Positions 52,128-61,671 are shown, numbered from the stretch's first letter. The stretch: DNA of 64,000 nt from Actinomycetota bacterium (GCA_018268595.1 JAFDWH010000009.1:124001-188000); one strand, 5' to 3'. Program-made: numbers and translations. Notes: generated by a model from the sequence alone, not told the origin.

Positions 52128-52278
52128 GGCCGCCTTGCCGAACGGTCGTCCGCCCGCGGACGACCGGCGGGGGACCCGATGCGAGCCGCTCGGCTCGCGG
52201 GGGCGAATCGGTCGGATCGCGACCGTAGCGCCGCTTCCCGAAGCGCCGCGAGCCCGTCAGCTCACCTCGTAGGCGCGG
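52128..52278 (+). ncRNA. c-di-AMP riboswitch (ydaO-yuaA class)
   Basis: The aptamer core elements occur in order: GGGGGACCC near 52174, GGGGGCGAATCGG near 52199, CGACCGTAGCGCC near 52220, CTTCCCGAA near 52233, and the hallmark CCCGTCAGCTCACCTCGTAGG, split at 52254-52274. An 8-bp stem (TCGTCCGC with GCGGACGA) opens the element and GAGCCGCTCGGCTC forms a side hairpin. In actinobacteria this class controls cell-wall hydrolase genes, and here it precedes an RlpA-like protein. C-di-AMP normally switches expression off. Confidence 0.92.
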
Positions 52279-52287
52279 CACCCGCAC

Positions 52288-53055
52288 ATGACCGGCCATC
52301 GTCTGCTCACCGTGACGCTCGTCGCCCTGCTCGCGCTGGGCGGTCTTGGCGCGGCAGCGCGCGCGGCCGCGCCGGGCGGCGCCGCCCCCGGCGTGCTGCT
52401 GCTGCCCGACGGCTCGCCGCTCGTCGTCAGACTCGGAAACCCGCTCGTGCGGGCGAGCGGCGACGGGATCGCGATCGCGGTGCGCTCGACCGCGCTGCTG
52501 CGCGGACGCGTGCGGATCGCCGGAACGGCGCCCGCCGGCGTCGGCAGCGTCTCGATCGAGCGCCGCGACGACGTCGCCGGCTGGCTGCCGGTCGTCAGTG
52601 CCGCCGTCGCGCCGGGCGGCCGGTTCGTCGCGATCTGGCACCCGAACCGGCTCGGCCCGCTGCACCTGCGCGCGGTCGGCGGTGCCCCGGCCGCGGGTCT
52701 CGCGGAGGAGGACCCGAGCGCCCCGCAGCTCGACGTGACCGTCTACCGGCCGGGGGTCGCATCGTGGTACGGGCCGACGCGGCCGGACACGACGACCGCG
52801 TGCGGCGTCCCGCTCGAGCGCTGGACGATCGGCGTCGCGCACCGCACGCTGCCGTGCGGCACCCCGGTCGCCTTCTACTACAAGGGCCGCACCGTCGTGG
52901 TGCCCGTGATCGACCGCGGCCCGTTCGCGAAGGGGCGCTCGTGGGACCTCACGCAGGCCGCGCAGGAGGCGCTCGGCGGCGACGACGGGCTGATCCGGGT
53001 CGGCGCGCTGCCGCTGCCGCTGCAGGCGCCTCCGGTCGCCGCGCGCGTCCGCTGA
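52288..53055 (+). CDS. RlpA-like double-psi beta-barrel cell-wall protein
   Basis: This 255-residue secreted protein has a signal peptide (about 1-30, ending ARAAA) and a middle beta-rich region. Its C-terminal RlpA/DPBB domain (about 150-245) shows VASWYGP, TACGVPL, IGVAHRTLPCGTPVAFYY and VIDRGPF, with the catalytic Asp of RlpA/3D hydrolases. Two Cys in that domain may pair. The c-di-AMP riboswitch upstream ties it to wall remodelling and osmotic control. Whether it cuts peptidoglycan or only binds it is not settled. Confidence 0.88.
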   Translation: MTGHRLLTVTLVALLALGGLGAAARAAAPGGAAPGVLLLPDGSPLVVRLGNPLVRASGDGIAIAVRSTALLRGRVRIAGTAPAGVGSVSIERRDDVAGWLPVVSAAVAPGGRFVAIWHPNRLGPLHLRAVGGAPAAGLAEEDPSAPQLDVTVYRPGVASWYGPTRPDTTTACGVPLERWTIGVAHRTLPCGTPVAFYYKGRTVVVPVIDRGPFAKGRSWDLTQAAQEALGGDDGLIRVGALPLPLQAPPVAARVR

Positions 53056-53068
53056 GGCCGGCGCGCGC

Positions 53069-54340
53069 TCAGCGCACGAGGCGCGGGCCCGGCCCGCCCT
53101 CGCCGTCCGCGTCGCCCACAGGCGACGGGATCGCCTCGCCGATCCGCACGCCGGCCGCGGAGGCGGCGAGCATCGCCTCCTCCGCACGGTCGATCAGCGT
53201 CGCGGCGTCGCGCCCGTCCTCGCCGTAGACGGCGAAGCCGATCGTCGCCGCGAGCGGCGCGCCGCGCCAGTGCTCGCCGTGCTCGACGCCGGCGCCGATC
53301 CGCTCCGCGAGCGCAATCGCGCCGGCGCGGCCGACGGCCGGCGCGATCACCCACGCGCGGCCCTGACGGTCGGACGCGACGAGGTCCTGCCGGCGGATCG
53401 CACGGCGGATCGCCTGCGCGAGGCGCCCATAGGGCACGCCGCGGTCGTCGCCCTCGCCCGACAGGTCGATCGCGACCGCCGTCGCGAGCCGCTCGCTGTC
53501 GACCAGCTCGACGCGCAGCAGCGCGAGGCCGCCGCCTTCGCGCTGGGCCCGGTCGACGTGGCGCTCGAGCGTGGCGATCCACAGGTCGCCGTCGTCCATC
53601 TCGGGCGGCTCAGGCGCGGAACGCTGGGGCAGGTGGGTGATGGAGCCGCCCGCGGCCCGCAGGTCGCGCACCGCAGGCTCCTCCGGCTCGGGTCCGGCGC
53701 TGCTGCGGGCGGGTCCTGACCACCCGCTTTGCGGGCGGTGCCCCTCCGGGTGCGCGCCCACCGGCCTTCCGGCCGGCGGACGTGCATCCTCACTGCCACC
53801 CGCCCGATCATCGTCTGCGGTCGCCCGCTGGGGCGCCGCCGCCGGTGCGGTGTCCTCTCCCCCTCCCTCGATGCCCGTCGCCGGGGCGCCGGCCAGCGCC
53901 GTCGTGCCGGCGACGAGCGCGACCTCGGCGAGCCGCTCGGCGAGCGGCGCGAGGTCGTCGCCGCGGGCGCCGCGCGCCTCGACGGCGGACGCCCACAGAC
54001 AGGCGCGCAGCGCGTCGACCGCGGCGAGCGTCGCCGCCGCGTCGTGCGCGCCGGCGAGCGCGGGCACGCGCTGCACGAGCGACGCGAGGGCGCCGGTCGG
54101 GCGCAGGCGGTCGAGCTCGGCGTCCGAGCCGAGCGCGCGCGCGAGCGCCGCGCAGACGGCGGGACCCTCGGCCGCGAGGTCGGCGGCGGGGATCGCCGCG
54201 ACCGCGTCGAGCGGCGCGCGCTCGAGCAGCGTCAGCAGCCAGCCCTTCGCGACCGCCTGCGCGCGGCCGGCGAGCAGCTCGGCCTCGGCCCGTTCCACGG
54301 GCACGGGCCGGCTCGGGCGAGGGGTTGCCTGATCCGTCAC
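53069..54340 (-). CDS. Degenerate GGDEF-domain protein
   Basis: This 423-residue protein has an N-terminal Ala/Leu-rich helical domain (about 1-150), a Pro/Gly-rich linker (about 155-245) and a C-terminal GGDEF fold (about 250-400). The fold is recognisable by AIRRAIRRQDLVASDRQGRAW and GFAVYGEDGRDAATLIDRAEEAMLAA. The active-site GGDEF is replaced by GRAWV, so it should not make c-di-GMP. The start is GTG, divergent from moeA by 59 bp. The linker contains a run of DNA hairpins. Confidence 0.75.
   Translation of the reverse strand: MTDQATPRPSRPVPVERAEAELLAGRAQAVAKGWLLTLLERAPLDAVAAIPAADLAAEGPAVCAALARALGSDAELDRLRPTGALASLVQRVPALAGAHDAAATLAAVDALRACLWASAVEARGARGDDLAPLAERLAEVALVAGTTALAGAPATGIEGGGEDTAPAAAPQRATADDDRAGGSEDARPPAGRPVGAHPEGHRPQSGWSGPARSSAGPEPEEPAVRDLRAAGGSITHLPQRSAPEPPEMDDGDLWIATLERHVDRAQREGGGLALLRVELVDSERLATAVAIDLSGEGDDRGVPYGRLAQAIRRAIRRQDLVASDRQGRAWVIAPAVGRAGAIALAERIGAGVEHGEHWRGAPLAATIGFAVYGEDGRDAATLIDRAEEAMLAASAAGVRIGEAIPSPVGDADGEGGPGPRLVR
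53723..53776. repeat. Three tandem DNA hairpins inside the GGDEF-protein linker
   Basis: CCCGC/GCGGG around TTT, GGTG/CACC around six bases, and CCGGCC/GGCCGG around TTCC follow each other within 54 bp. In frame they encode a Pro/Gly/His-rich linker whose composition differs from the rest of the gene. It looks like a small palindromic repeat that has inserted without breaking the frame. Confidence 0.5.
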
Positions 54341-54399
54341 CCGCCTGTCTATACCAGCGGGTCCCGACGCCTGCACGCGCGGATGGACAGAATGGACGC

Positions 54400-55590
54400 G
54401 TGCCGGCCGAGCTGCAGTCGATCGAGTCCGCGCGCGCGGCGGTGGTGTCCAGTTGCGCGCCGCTGGCGGCGGAGCCCGTGCCGCTTGAGGATGCGGCGGA
54501 CCGCGTGCTGGCGGTGGACGTCGTCGCCGCCGCGGACGTGCCGCACTTCGACAATTCGGCCATGGACGGGTTCGCCGTGCGCAGCGACGCGTCCAGCGGC
54601 GCGCTGCCCGTCGTGGACGAGTCGCGCGCCGGCGCGCCGGCGTCCAGGACGCTCGCCGCCGGCGAGGCGATCCGCATCTCGACCGGCGCGGAGCTGCCGG
54701 CGGGCGCCGACGCGGTCGTGCCGCTCGAGCAGGCGCGCGAGGCGGACGGGCGCGTGACGTTCGCGGCGGCCGTCGAGGCCGGCCAGCACGTGCGGCGCGC
54801 GGGCGAGGACCTGCGCGCGGGGGCCGTGGTGCTGCGCGCCGGCACGCGGCTCGGCGCCGGCGCGCTCGCCGTCGCGGTCGCCGCCGGCGCCGGCGCGCTG
54901 GCGTGCGCGCGCCGTCCGCGCGTGGCGATCCTCTGCACGGGCGACGAGCTGCGCCCGCCCGGCAGCGCACTCGGACCCGGGCAGGTCCACAACTCGAACG
55001 CGGCGATGCTGGCGGCGCTGGCGCGGACGGACGGCGCCGCGGTCGTGACCGCCGAGGCCGTGCGCGACGCGCCCGCGGCGACGACCGCCGCGCTCTCCGC
55101 GGCGCTCGCGCGCGCCGACGTCGTGATTCTCTCGGGCGGCGTCTCGGTCGGGCCGCACGACCACGTCAAGCCGGCGCTCGACGCGCTCGGCGTCGCCCAG
55201 CGCTTCTGGCGCGTCGACCTGCAGCCGGGCAAGCCGACGTGGTTCGGCACGCGCGAGCGCCAGCTCGTCTTCGGCCTGCCGGGGAACCCGGTCTCGAGCT
55301 TCGTCACCTACCTGCTGTTCGCGCGCCCGGCGCTGCGCGCGCTGCAGGGCGCCGAGCCGCTGCCACCGCGCGAGCCGGCGACGCTGACCACGGACGTCGC
55401 GCGCCGCGGCCGCACGCAGGCGCTGCGCGTGCGGCTCGACACAAGCGACGGCACCGTGCGCGCGACGCCGAGCGGCGCGCAGGGCTCGCACGTGACCGCC
55501 TCGCTCCCGGAGGCCGACGCGCTCGCGTTCGTCGCCGCTGGCGCAGGCGTCGCGGCGACGGGCTCGCCGGTCCCGGTCGAACGCATCTAG
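54400..55590 (+). CDS. moeA: Molybdopterin molybdenumtransferase
   Basis: This 396-residue enzyme inserts molybdate into adenylated molybdopterin. Domain signatures are DNSAMDGFAVR near residue 50, ISTGAELPAGADAVVP near 90, CTGDEL near 178, and the MPT-binding SGGVSVGPHDHVK near 246. The C-terminal domain IV starts near 325. In the MPT motif Pro-His-Asp replaces the more usual Glu-Tyr-Asp or Asp-Tyr-Asp. The start is GTG, with no in-frame ATG between it and the divergent gene. Confidence 0.93.
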   Translation: MPAELQSIESARAAVVSSCAPLAAEPVPLEDAADRVLAVDVVAAADVPHFDNSAMDGFAVRSDASSGALPVVDESRAGAPASRTLAAGEAIRISTGAELPAGADAVVPLEQAREADGRVTFAAAVEAGQHVRRAGEDLRAGAVVLRAGTRLGAGALAVAVAAGAGALACARRPRVAILCTGDELRPPGSALGPGQVHNSNAAMLAALARTDGAAVVTAEAVRDAPAATTAALSAALARADVVILSGGVSVGPHDHVKPALDALGVAQRFWRVDLQPGKPTWFGTRERQLVFGLPGNPVSSFVTYLLFARPALRALQGAEPLPPREPATLTTDVARRGRTQALRVRLDTSDGTVRATPSGAQGSHVTASLPEADALAFVAAGAGVAATGSPVPVERI

Positions 55591-55631
55591 CTTCCGGTCT
55601 GCTGCCGCTTTCTTTTTCGGTGCGGCGACAC

Positions 55632-55637
55632 TAGAGT
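55632..55637 (+). promoter_or_regulatory. TAGAGT -10 box of the tandem GT-C-like genes
   Basis: TAGAGT ends six bases before the ATG at 55644. Confidence 0.55.
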
Positions 55638-55643
55638 CGGCCC

Positions 55644-57737
55644 ATGGCAAGCGCCGCCTCGGAGGCGGCGGTCGCCTCGCACCGGGGGACGGCGCGCGCG
55701 ATCGCGCGCGGCAGCGAAGACGCCGCGACCGCGGCATGGCTCTGCGCGCTCCCGTGCGCGGCGGTCGCCGCGATCGCGATCGTCGTGCTCGGTCCGCCGC
55801 TGGGCCGTCTGATGACGCCCTCGCCGGGGGCGTTCACCTTCCTCGTCGAAGAGCTGCCGTTCATCCGTCCGGAGCCGACGGAGCATGCGCGTTATCTGCT
55901 CGCGCTCGCCGCGCCGCTGCTCGGCGCGCTCGCGATCGTGCTCGCCCCCCGCTGGCAGCCGCGGATCCCGGTACGCGTCGCCGAGGCCGGGGCGCTGGCA
56001 ACGCAGGCGCTGCTCGCCGGACTCGTCGTCGCCGCGACCGTCGCCCAGGCGCACAGGTCGTTCGGGCCGCCGTACAAGGGCGGCGAAGAACATCCCTTCC
56101 ACCTCGCCTACTTCACGACGGCGACGCTCGTCGTGGCTGGGCTGCTCGCCGTGCTGGCGCTGGTCGCCATGCGCGACGCGCGCATCCGCCGTCGTGCCGC
56201 GAGCCTGCTGCGCGAGTCGCGCGGGCGGCGCTGGATCGCGCTCGCCGTCGCAGCGGCCGCTACGGCGATATGGCTGCTCCCAGCGGTCAACTCCGACGCC
56301 TCGATCGCGCTCGCGCCGGAAGACCTGCTTTACCACCTCGCGTTCCCGTTCGACGAAACGTTCGCCGTCCTCAACGGGCGCACGCCGCTCGCCGACTTCA
56401 CCGCGCAGTACAGCTCGCTGTGGCCGTACGTCGTCGCGCTGTCGATGGACGTCTTCGGCAAGACGCTGCTCGCCTTCACGCTCACGCTGTGCACGATCGG
56501 CGGGCTCGCGCTGCTCGCCGTCTTCGGCGTCTTCCGGCGCGTCACGCGCAGCTCGCTCGCGGCGCTGCTGCTGTTCCTCCCCTTTCTCGCCTCGAGCCTC
56601 TTCCTGATCGCCGAGTCGCTCGGCCGCCGTTCGACCGTCGGCACGTACTTCGGCACGTTCCCGCTGCGCTACGCGGGCCCTTGGTTCGTCGCCTGGCTGA
56701 CGGCGCGCCTGCTCAGCCGGCGCGAGCCACCTTCCGCCCGCGCGCTGTGGCTGCTGTTCGCCGCCGGCGGCCTCGCGCTGCTCAACAACGGCGACTTCGG
56801 CGTGGCGGCGACCGGCGCGAGCGTCGCCGCCGTGCTGTGGACGGCGGAGCGCCGGGACGGCCGCGCGCTGCTGCGTCTGGCGGGCCTGCTCGCGGCGGGC
56901 CTCGCGACCGCGCTCGCGCTCGTCTCGGTCCTCACGCTCGTGCGCGCGGGGACGCTCCCCCAGCTCGGGCGCCTGGTCGACAACCGGGTGCTGACCGGGA
57001 TGCTCGTGTGGGCCGGCGTCTTCGGGCTCGGCGCCGGCACGTACTTCGTCGGGCGCTCGCACCCCGTGGCGCTCAAGCACCACTTCTCGGCATGGGCGTT
57101 CGCGCTTGCGCTGCTGACCGTCGCCGTCACGGGCGCGAGCGCGACGAGGCCGTTCCGCCGCATCGCGCTCCCCGCGCTCGTGGTGCTGTTCGGGTTCGGA
57201 GCGATGGCCTGCTCGCTGGCGCAGGCACCGTCGCCCTGGAGGGAGGCCGACCGGCTCGAGCAGCCGTTCGCGCCGATCGACGAATGGCGCTCGGCGAACC
57301 TCTTCGTCCCGCTCGCCGAAGCGTCCGCGAGAGCGTTCGTCGCGACGATCGCCGACGGGCCGTCGCGCTTCGTCTACCGGCACGGGGCGCCGGTCGCGAT
57401 CCTGATGACGCTGGGCCACCGCATCGCCGACGCGTACGGCGTCGTGAACGTCTCGCCCTACACCGGCATAGAGTCGCTGCAGACCGTGCAGCGCGTCGAA
57501 CGGGCGCTGGACGCGCTGCGCGACGCCGGCGGGAACACGGTCATCCTGCCGGTGATCCTCGACACGAGCATCTTCCCGGTGCTCGAGCGACGCGGCTTCG
57601 AGGTGCTCACGGCGGCCGGCCTCCGCCGCTACGTGCCAGGCCAGACGACGCCCTCGTCGCACCCGTGGCCGATCGTCGGCGGCGTGATGAGATGGGTCGA
57701 CACGCGCCACCTGCGCCCGCGGGCGCTGCGCGGCTGA
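55644..57737 (+). CDS. Large polytopic GT-C-like membrane protein, paralogue 2
   Basis: This 697-residue protein has the same plan as the proteins at 27213 and 57737: about 14 hydrophobic helices and a C-terminal soluble domain. Matching landmarks are DETFAVLNGRTPL, LWPYVVAL, GTFPLRYAGP, LLNNGDFGV, FGLGAGTYFVGRSHP, LVVLFGFGAMACSLAQ and GHRIADAYGVVNVSPY. A glycosyltransferase using a polyprenyl-phosphate sugar would fit, but the family is not recognised. It is followed by its paralogue with a one-base TGATG overlap. Confidence 0.7.
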   Translation: MASAASEAAVASHRGTARAIARGSEDAATAAWLCALPCAAVAAIAIVVLGPPLGRLMTPSPGAFTFLVEELPFIRPEPTEHARYLLALAAPLLGALAIVLAPRWQPRIPVRVAEAGALATQALLAGLVVAATVAQAHRSFGPPYKGGEEHPFHLAYFTTATLVVAGLLAVLALVAMRDARIRRRAASLLRESRGRRWIALAVAAAATAIWLLPAVNSDASIALAPEDLLYHLAFPFDETFAVLNGRTPLADFTAQYSSLWPYVVALSMDVFGKTLLAFTLTLCTIGGLALLAVFGVFRRVTRSSLAALLLFLPFLASSLFLIAESLGRRSTVGTYFGTFPLRYAGPWFVAWLTARLLSRREPPSARALWLLFAAGGLALLNNGDFGVAATGASVAAVLWTAERRDGRALLRLAGLLAAGLATALALVSVLTLVRAGTLPQLGRLVDNRVLTGMLVWAGVFGLGAGTYFVGRSHPVALKHHFSAWAFALALLTVAVTGASATRPFRRIALPALVVLFGFGAMACSLAQAPSPWREADRLEQPFAPIDEWRSANLFVPLAEASARAFVATIADGPSRFVYRHGAPVAILMTLGHRIADAYGVVNVSPYTGIESLQTVQRVERALDALRDAGGNTVILPVILDTSIFPVLERRGFEVLTAAGLRRYVPGQTTPSSHPWPIVGGVMRWVDTRHLRPRALRG

Positions 57738-59842
57738 TGGTCACAGTGCGCACACTGGCGGCCCGAGCAGCGGGTCCACGGGCGGCGGCCGAGCCGCTGC
57801 CAACGCTCGCGTGGGCCCTCGCGCTGCCGTGCGCGGCGATTACATCGACGCTGGTGCTCCTGCTGGGGCCGCCGCTCAGCCACGTCCTGTACCCCAGGCC
57901 GCTGCCCTTCACGTACCTGCCGAACGTCATCCAGCATCCGGAGCCCGTCGAGGGCACTCGCTACGTGCTCTCGCTCAGTGCCCCACTGCTCCTCGTCGGT
58001 GGCATCGCGCTCACTGCCCGCCGTCCGCTGCCACGCCGAGCCGGACTCGTCGCGGCGGCGGCGCAGATGCTCGGAGCCGCGCTGATCCTGGCGTGCCTGA
58101 TTAAGCAGCGCGAAGCAGGCTGGCAGCTCGCCTTCTTCGCGCGGTGGCAGCTTGTCGCCGGAGCCGGGATAGCTGCCGCGCTCGCCATCGCCGCCCGTCG
58201 CGGCTGGCTGACGCGACCGCTCCCGCGGCCGCCCGGCCTGTCGCTCGGGGTCGCGCTGCTGCTCGCACTGGTGACGGGCGCCTGGTTCCTGTCATTCGTC
58301 AACACCGACCAGTCGATCTGGTGGGCCGGCGATCCGTACAACAGCGGCTTCATGTACGACGAGACCTACGCCGTCCTCAACGGGATGACGCCGCTCGCCG
58401 ACTTCACGAGCGCCTACGGGTCGGTGTGGCCGTATCCGCTCGCCTTGTGGCTGTACGCGGTCGGTCCCTCGCTGCTGGCGTTCACGCTCGCTATGTGGGC
58501 GCTGTGCATCGCGACGGTGCTGGCGATTTTCGGCGCGCTGCGACGCGCGACGAGGCATGCGCTGCACGCGTTCGGTCTGACCCTGCCGATCATGGCCTTC
58601 GTGTTCTTCGGCGCCGTCCGCGAGGTGCACAGGCCGCTGGCGATCTTCCAGGAGATGCCGCTGCGCAACGTCGGCCCGTTCATCGTCGCCTGGCTGCTCG
58701 CGCGCCGGCTCGAACGGGGCGGTCGTAGCTGGCCGCTGTTCCTCGTCGCTGGACTCGGCCTGTGGAACAACGTCGAGTTCGGCCTCGCGGCGCTCGCCGG
58801 CGCGCTGCTCGCATTGGTGATGACGACGACGCCGCTCGATCGCCGTGCGCTGCAGCGCATCCTCGGCGGCGCAACGCTCGGGATGGTCGCCGCCTATGCG
58901 TTGCTCGCGCTGGTGACCTTGCCGCGCGCCGGAGCACTCCCCGCCCCGGAGCGAGCACTCGAATTCGCGCGCATCTTCGGCATGGGCGGCTTCGGGCTCG
59001 ACCGGCTGCCGCACCTGCTCGGACTCCCGCTCGTGATCTACATGACATATGCCGCCGCGCTCGGTGTCGCGACCGTGCGATCGGTCGGACGGGCACCGAA
59101 CCACGTGCTGACCGGGCTGCTCGCGTGGAGCGCGATCTACGGCTTCGGCTCGGGCGCCTACTACATGGGCGAGTCGGTGCCAAGAGGTATCCCGACCACG
59201 TTCCCCCCATGGAGCTTCACGCTCGCGCTGCTCGCGGCCGTAGCGGTGCAGCAGATGGCACGCGCCCCCCGTCGGCGGCCGAGTCTCGCGGCGCTCGCCG
59301 CGCTGTTCGGCTTCGGCGTCGTCGCGAGCTTCGTGCTCGATCCGCCGGCCAGCGTGCTCCCGTGGCGGCAGGTCGCAACGATTCGCCATCATCCGGCAGA
59401 CCCGATGCTCGCGCGAGTTGAGGAGGTCGCCACCGCCTTGGTGGCGCCACGCGACCCGGCCTTCCGCGCGTTCGTCGGTGCCTCGCCAGACGGGGTCGTG
59501 CACCACGGCGCCGCGATCGCGCTGTTGTGGAGCACGGGGCACGTGATCGCCGATCAGTACGGCTTCAGGAACGTCGTTCCGTACGTCGGCGAATCGACGC
59601 TCACGATCGAGCAGCTCGACGAGACGCTCGCGCGGCTGCGCGCCGCCGGCGGGAGCGTCGTGCTCGTCCCGGACCTGATCATGATCCGGCTCGCGCAGCC
59701 GCTCGCCGATCGCGGCTTCCACGTGCTCACGCGCAGCGGCTATCGGCCGGCGGTCGCCGCCTTCAACGGCGAACCGGAACGGGTCCTGCACGTGCACGGC
59801 CTCACGAAATGGGTCGATGGGCGCGCGCTGCCCCACGCCTAG
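57737..59842 (+). CDS. Large polytopic GT-C-like membrane protein, paralogue 3
   Basis: This 701-residue protein is the most diverged of the three. It shares DETYAVLNGMTPL, SVWPYPLAL, EMPLRNVGP, LWNNVEFGL, YGFGSGAYYMGESVP and GHVIADQYGFRNVVPY. The acid pair Asp-Glu and the Asn of LNG are invariant in all three copies, which suggests an active site in the first external loop. This gene uses A/T-ending codons more often than its neighbours (CAT, GAT, TAT, CAA), a possible sign of a different history. Confidence 0.7.
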   Translation: MVTVRTLAARAAGPRAAAEPLPTLAWALALPCAAITSTLVLLLGPPLSHVLYPRPLPFTYLPNVIQHPEPVEGTRYVLSLSAPLLLVGGIALTARRPLPRRAGLVAAAAQMLGAALILACLIKQREAGWQLAFFARWQLVAGAGIAAALAIAARRGWLTRPLPRPPGLSLGVALLLALVTGAWFLSFVNTDQSIWWAGDPYNSGFMYDETYAVLNGMTPLADFTSAYGSVWPYPLALWLYAVGPSLLAFTLAMWALCIATVLAIFGALRRATRHALHAFGLTLPIMAFVFFGAVREVHRPLAIFQEMPLRNVGPFIVAWLLARRLERGGRSWPLFLVAGLGLWNNVEFGLAALAGALLALVMTTTPLDRRALQRILGGATLGMVAAYALLALVTLPRAGALPAPERALEFARIFGMGGFGLDRLPHLLGLPLVIYMTYAAALGVATVRSVGRAPNHVLTGLLAWSAIYGFGSGAYYMGESVPRGIPTTFPPWSFTLALLAAVAVQQMARAPRRRPSLAALAALFGFGVVASFVLDPPASVLPWRQVATIRHHPADPMLARVEEVATALVAPRDPAFRAFVGASPDGVVHHGAAIALLWSTGHVIADQYGFRNVVPYVGESTLTIEQLDETLARLRAAGGSVVLVPDLIMIRLAQPLADRGFHVLTRSGYRPAVAAFNGEPERVLHVHGLTKWVDGRALPHA

Positions 59843-59887
59843 CGCAGGCGCCGCTGCACCGCCCGCCCCAGCGGGCACAATCCAAGC

Positions 59888-60610
59888 GTGCTCGCCCCCG
59901 TGCTCGGACTGCTCGCACTCGCGGCCGCGCTCGTCGCGGCGCGCCGGCACCGGCGCGCCGAGCGGGCGCCGGGACGCGTCGGGAAGCTCGGCGACGACAC
60001 GACGATGGGCGCGGAGGGCGCGATCCGCTCCGTGCAGGCCGGCGAGCTGACGCTGCCGGCGAGCGCCCTCGAGGCGCTGTGGAGCCCGCTCCAGCTCGAG
60101 CGCCTCGCGCGCACCTACTGGCGCTTCCTGTCGCGCTGCACGCTCGGGCTGATCCGCGTCGACTACAGCGCGACACAGCGCACCGTCGTGCTGCTGCGCC
60201 AGCCCTTGCGGCTGCTGCGCTTCAAGGCGCCCGAGTACGCGATGGACGCACGCCGCGGAACCGTGCGCTGGCGGATCGAGGACGGCCTGCTGGTGCAGCG
60301 GCGCGGGCACCACGGCGACGGCTACCTGCAGATCGACGTGCAGCGGCTGTCGGCAGCGGGCGAGGACCCCGCGCGGATCCGCGTCGAGGTGGAGGTCGCG
60401 AACTTCTACGCGTCGATCGCGCACCGCCTCAGCCGACCGGTCTACCGCGTCACGCAGTCGCGCATCCACGTGCTGGTGACGTACGGCTTCCTGCGCTCGC
60501 TGGCGCGGCTCGACCTGGCCGAGTCGCGCGTCGGGCGGCTCGCCGGCGGGCTGACCGTCGACGACGTGCCCGACCCGCCGCTGCCGCCCGCCGAGCCGGA
60601 TCAGCCGTAG
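59888..60610 (+). CDS. Hypothetical membrane-anchored protein
   Basis: This 240-residue protein starts with one hydrophobic helix (about 1-20) followed by basic residues. It then has a soluble domain of alternating beta strands, including [20 protein letters not shown] near residue 98 and [11 protein letters not shown] Pro-rich tail ends it. No family is recognised. The GTG start has CACAAT eight bases upstream. It overlaps the convergent glpX by ten bases. Confidence 0.65.
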   Translation: MLAPVLGLLALAAALVAARRHRRAERAPGRVGKLGDDTTMGAEGAIRSVQAGELTLPASALEALWSPLQLERLARTYWRFLSRCTLGLIRVDYSATQRTVVLLRQPLRLLRFKAPEYAMDARRGTVRWRIEDGLLVQRRGHHGDGYLQIDVQRLSAAGEDPARIRVEVEVANFYASIAHRLSRPVYRVTQSRIHVLVTYGFLRSLARLDLAESRVGRLAGGLTVDDVPDPPLPPAEPDQP

Positions 60611-61602
60611 CGCCCGCCCGTCACGGCGCGCAGCTTGCTGCGGTCGTGGCGGGCGGAGATGCGACGCACGGTGCCGGAGCGCGAGCGCATCACAAGCGAC
60701 TCGGTCGTCGCGCCGGAGCCGCGATAGCGCACGCCCTGCAGCACGTCGCCGTCGGTGACGCCGGTGGCGGAGAAGAACACGTCGTCGCCTCTGCAGAGGT
60801 CGTTGCAGGTGAGGACCCGGTCGAGGTCGTAGCCGGCGTCGAGCGCCGCCTGGCGCTCCGCGTCGTCGCGCGGCCACAGGCGGCCGAGCAGTTCGCCGCC
60901 CATGCACTTGAGCGCCGCCGCCGAGATGACGCCCTCGGGCGTCCCGCCGATGCCCCACAGCAAGTCGACCGGCGAGCGGTCGCTGACGGCCAGCAGCGCG
61001 GCCGAGACGTCGCCGTCGAGGATCAGGCGGATGCGCGCGCCAGCCTCGCGCACCTGCTTCATCGCCTCCTCGTGGCGCGGGCGGTCGAGCATCACGACCG
61101 TCACGTCGCCGATCCCCATCCCCTTGCGCTCGGCGATCAGTCTCAGCGTCTCGGGCAGCGGGCGGTCGAGCGAGAGCAGGTCGGCGATCTCCTCGCCGCC
61201 GGCGATCTTCTCCATGTACACGCATGGGCCCGGGTCGAACATCGAGCCGCGCTCGGCGAGCGCGATCACGGCGAGCGCGCTCGGCATCCCGAGCGCCGTC
61301 AGGCGCGTGCCCTCGAGCGGGTCGACGGCGATGTCGACCTGCGGCGGCGTGCCATCGCCGATCTGCTCGCCGTTGTAGAGCATCGGCGCCTCGTCCTTCT
61401 CGCCCTCGCCGATCACGACGACGCCGTCCATCGGGACCGACTCGAGCACGTGGCGCATCGCGTCGACGGCGGCCTGGTCGGCCGCCTCCTTGTCGCCGCG
61501 GCCGACCATGCGGGCGGCGGCGAGCGCGGCCGCCTCGGTCACGCGCACGAGCTCGAGCGCGAGGTTGCGGTCGGGGCGGGCGGGAGCATTGGATGAAGTC
61601 AT
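60601..61602 (-). CDS. glpX: Class II fructose-1,6-bisphosphatase
   Basis: This 333-residue GlpX-type phosphatase acts in gluconeogenesis. Lithium-sensitive phosphatase motifs are present: [13 protein letters not shown] near residue 62, [10 protein letters not shown] near 89 and [21 protein letters not shown] near 213. It is the usual FBPase of actinobacteria. No strong ribosome binding site precedes the ATG. The opposite-strand neighbours, RpiB and transaldolase, are also carbohydrate genes. Confidence 0.95.
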   Translation of the reverse strand: MTSSNAPARPDRNLALELVRVTEAAALAAARMVGRGDKEAADQAAVDAMRHVLESVPMDGVVVIGEGEKDEAPMLYNGEQIGDGTPPQVDIAVDPLEGTRLTALGMPSALAVIALAERGSMFDPGPCVYMEKIAGGEEIADLLSLDRPLPETLRLIAERKGMGIGDVTVVMLDRPRHEEAMKQVREAGARIRLILDGDVSAALLAVSDRSPVDLLWGIGGTPEGVISAAALKCMGGELLGRLWPRDDAERQAALDAGYDLDRVLTCNDLCRGDDVFFSATGVTDGDVLQGVRYRGSGATTESLVMRSRSGTVRRISARHDRSKLRAVTGGRYG

Positions 61603-61671
61603 CGGAAGGGGCGGATTCGGGAGCCAGGGGGGTCCGCTGCGGGCGCACGCTATCAGCGGTTGCGGCCAGGG

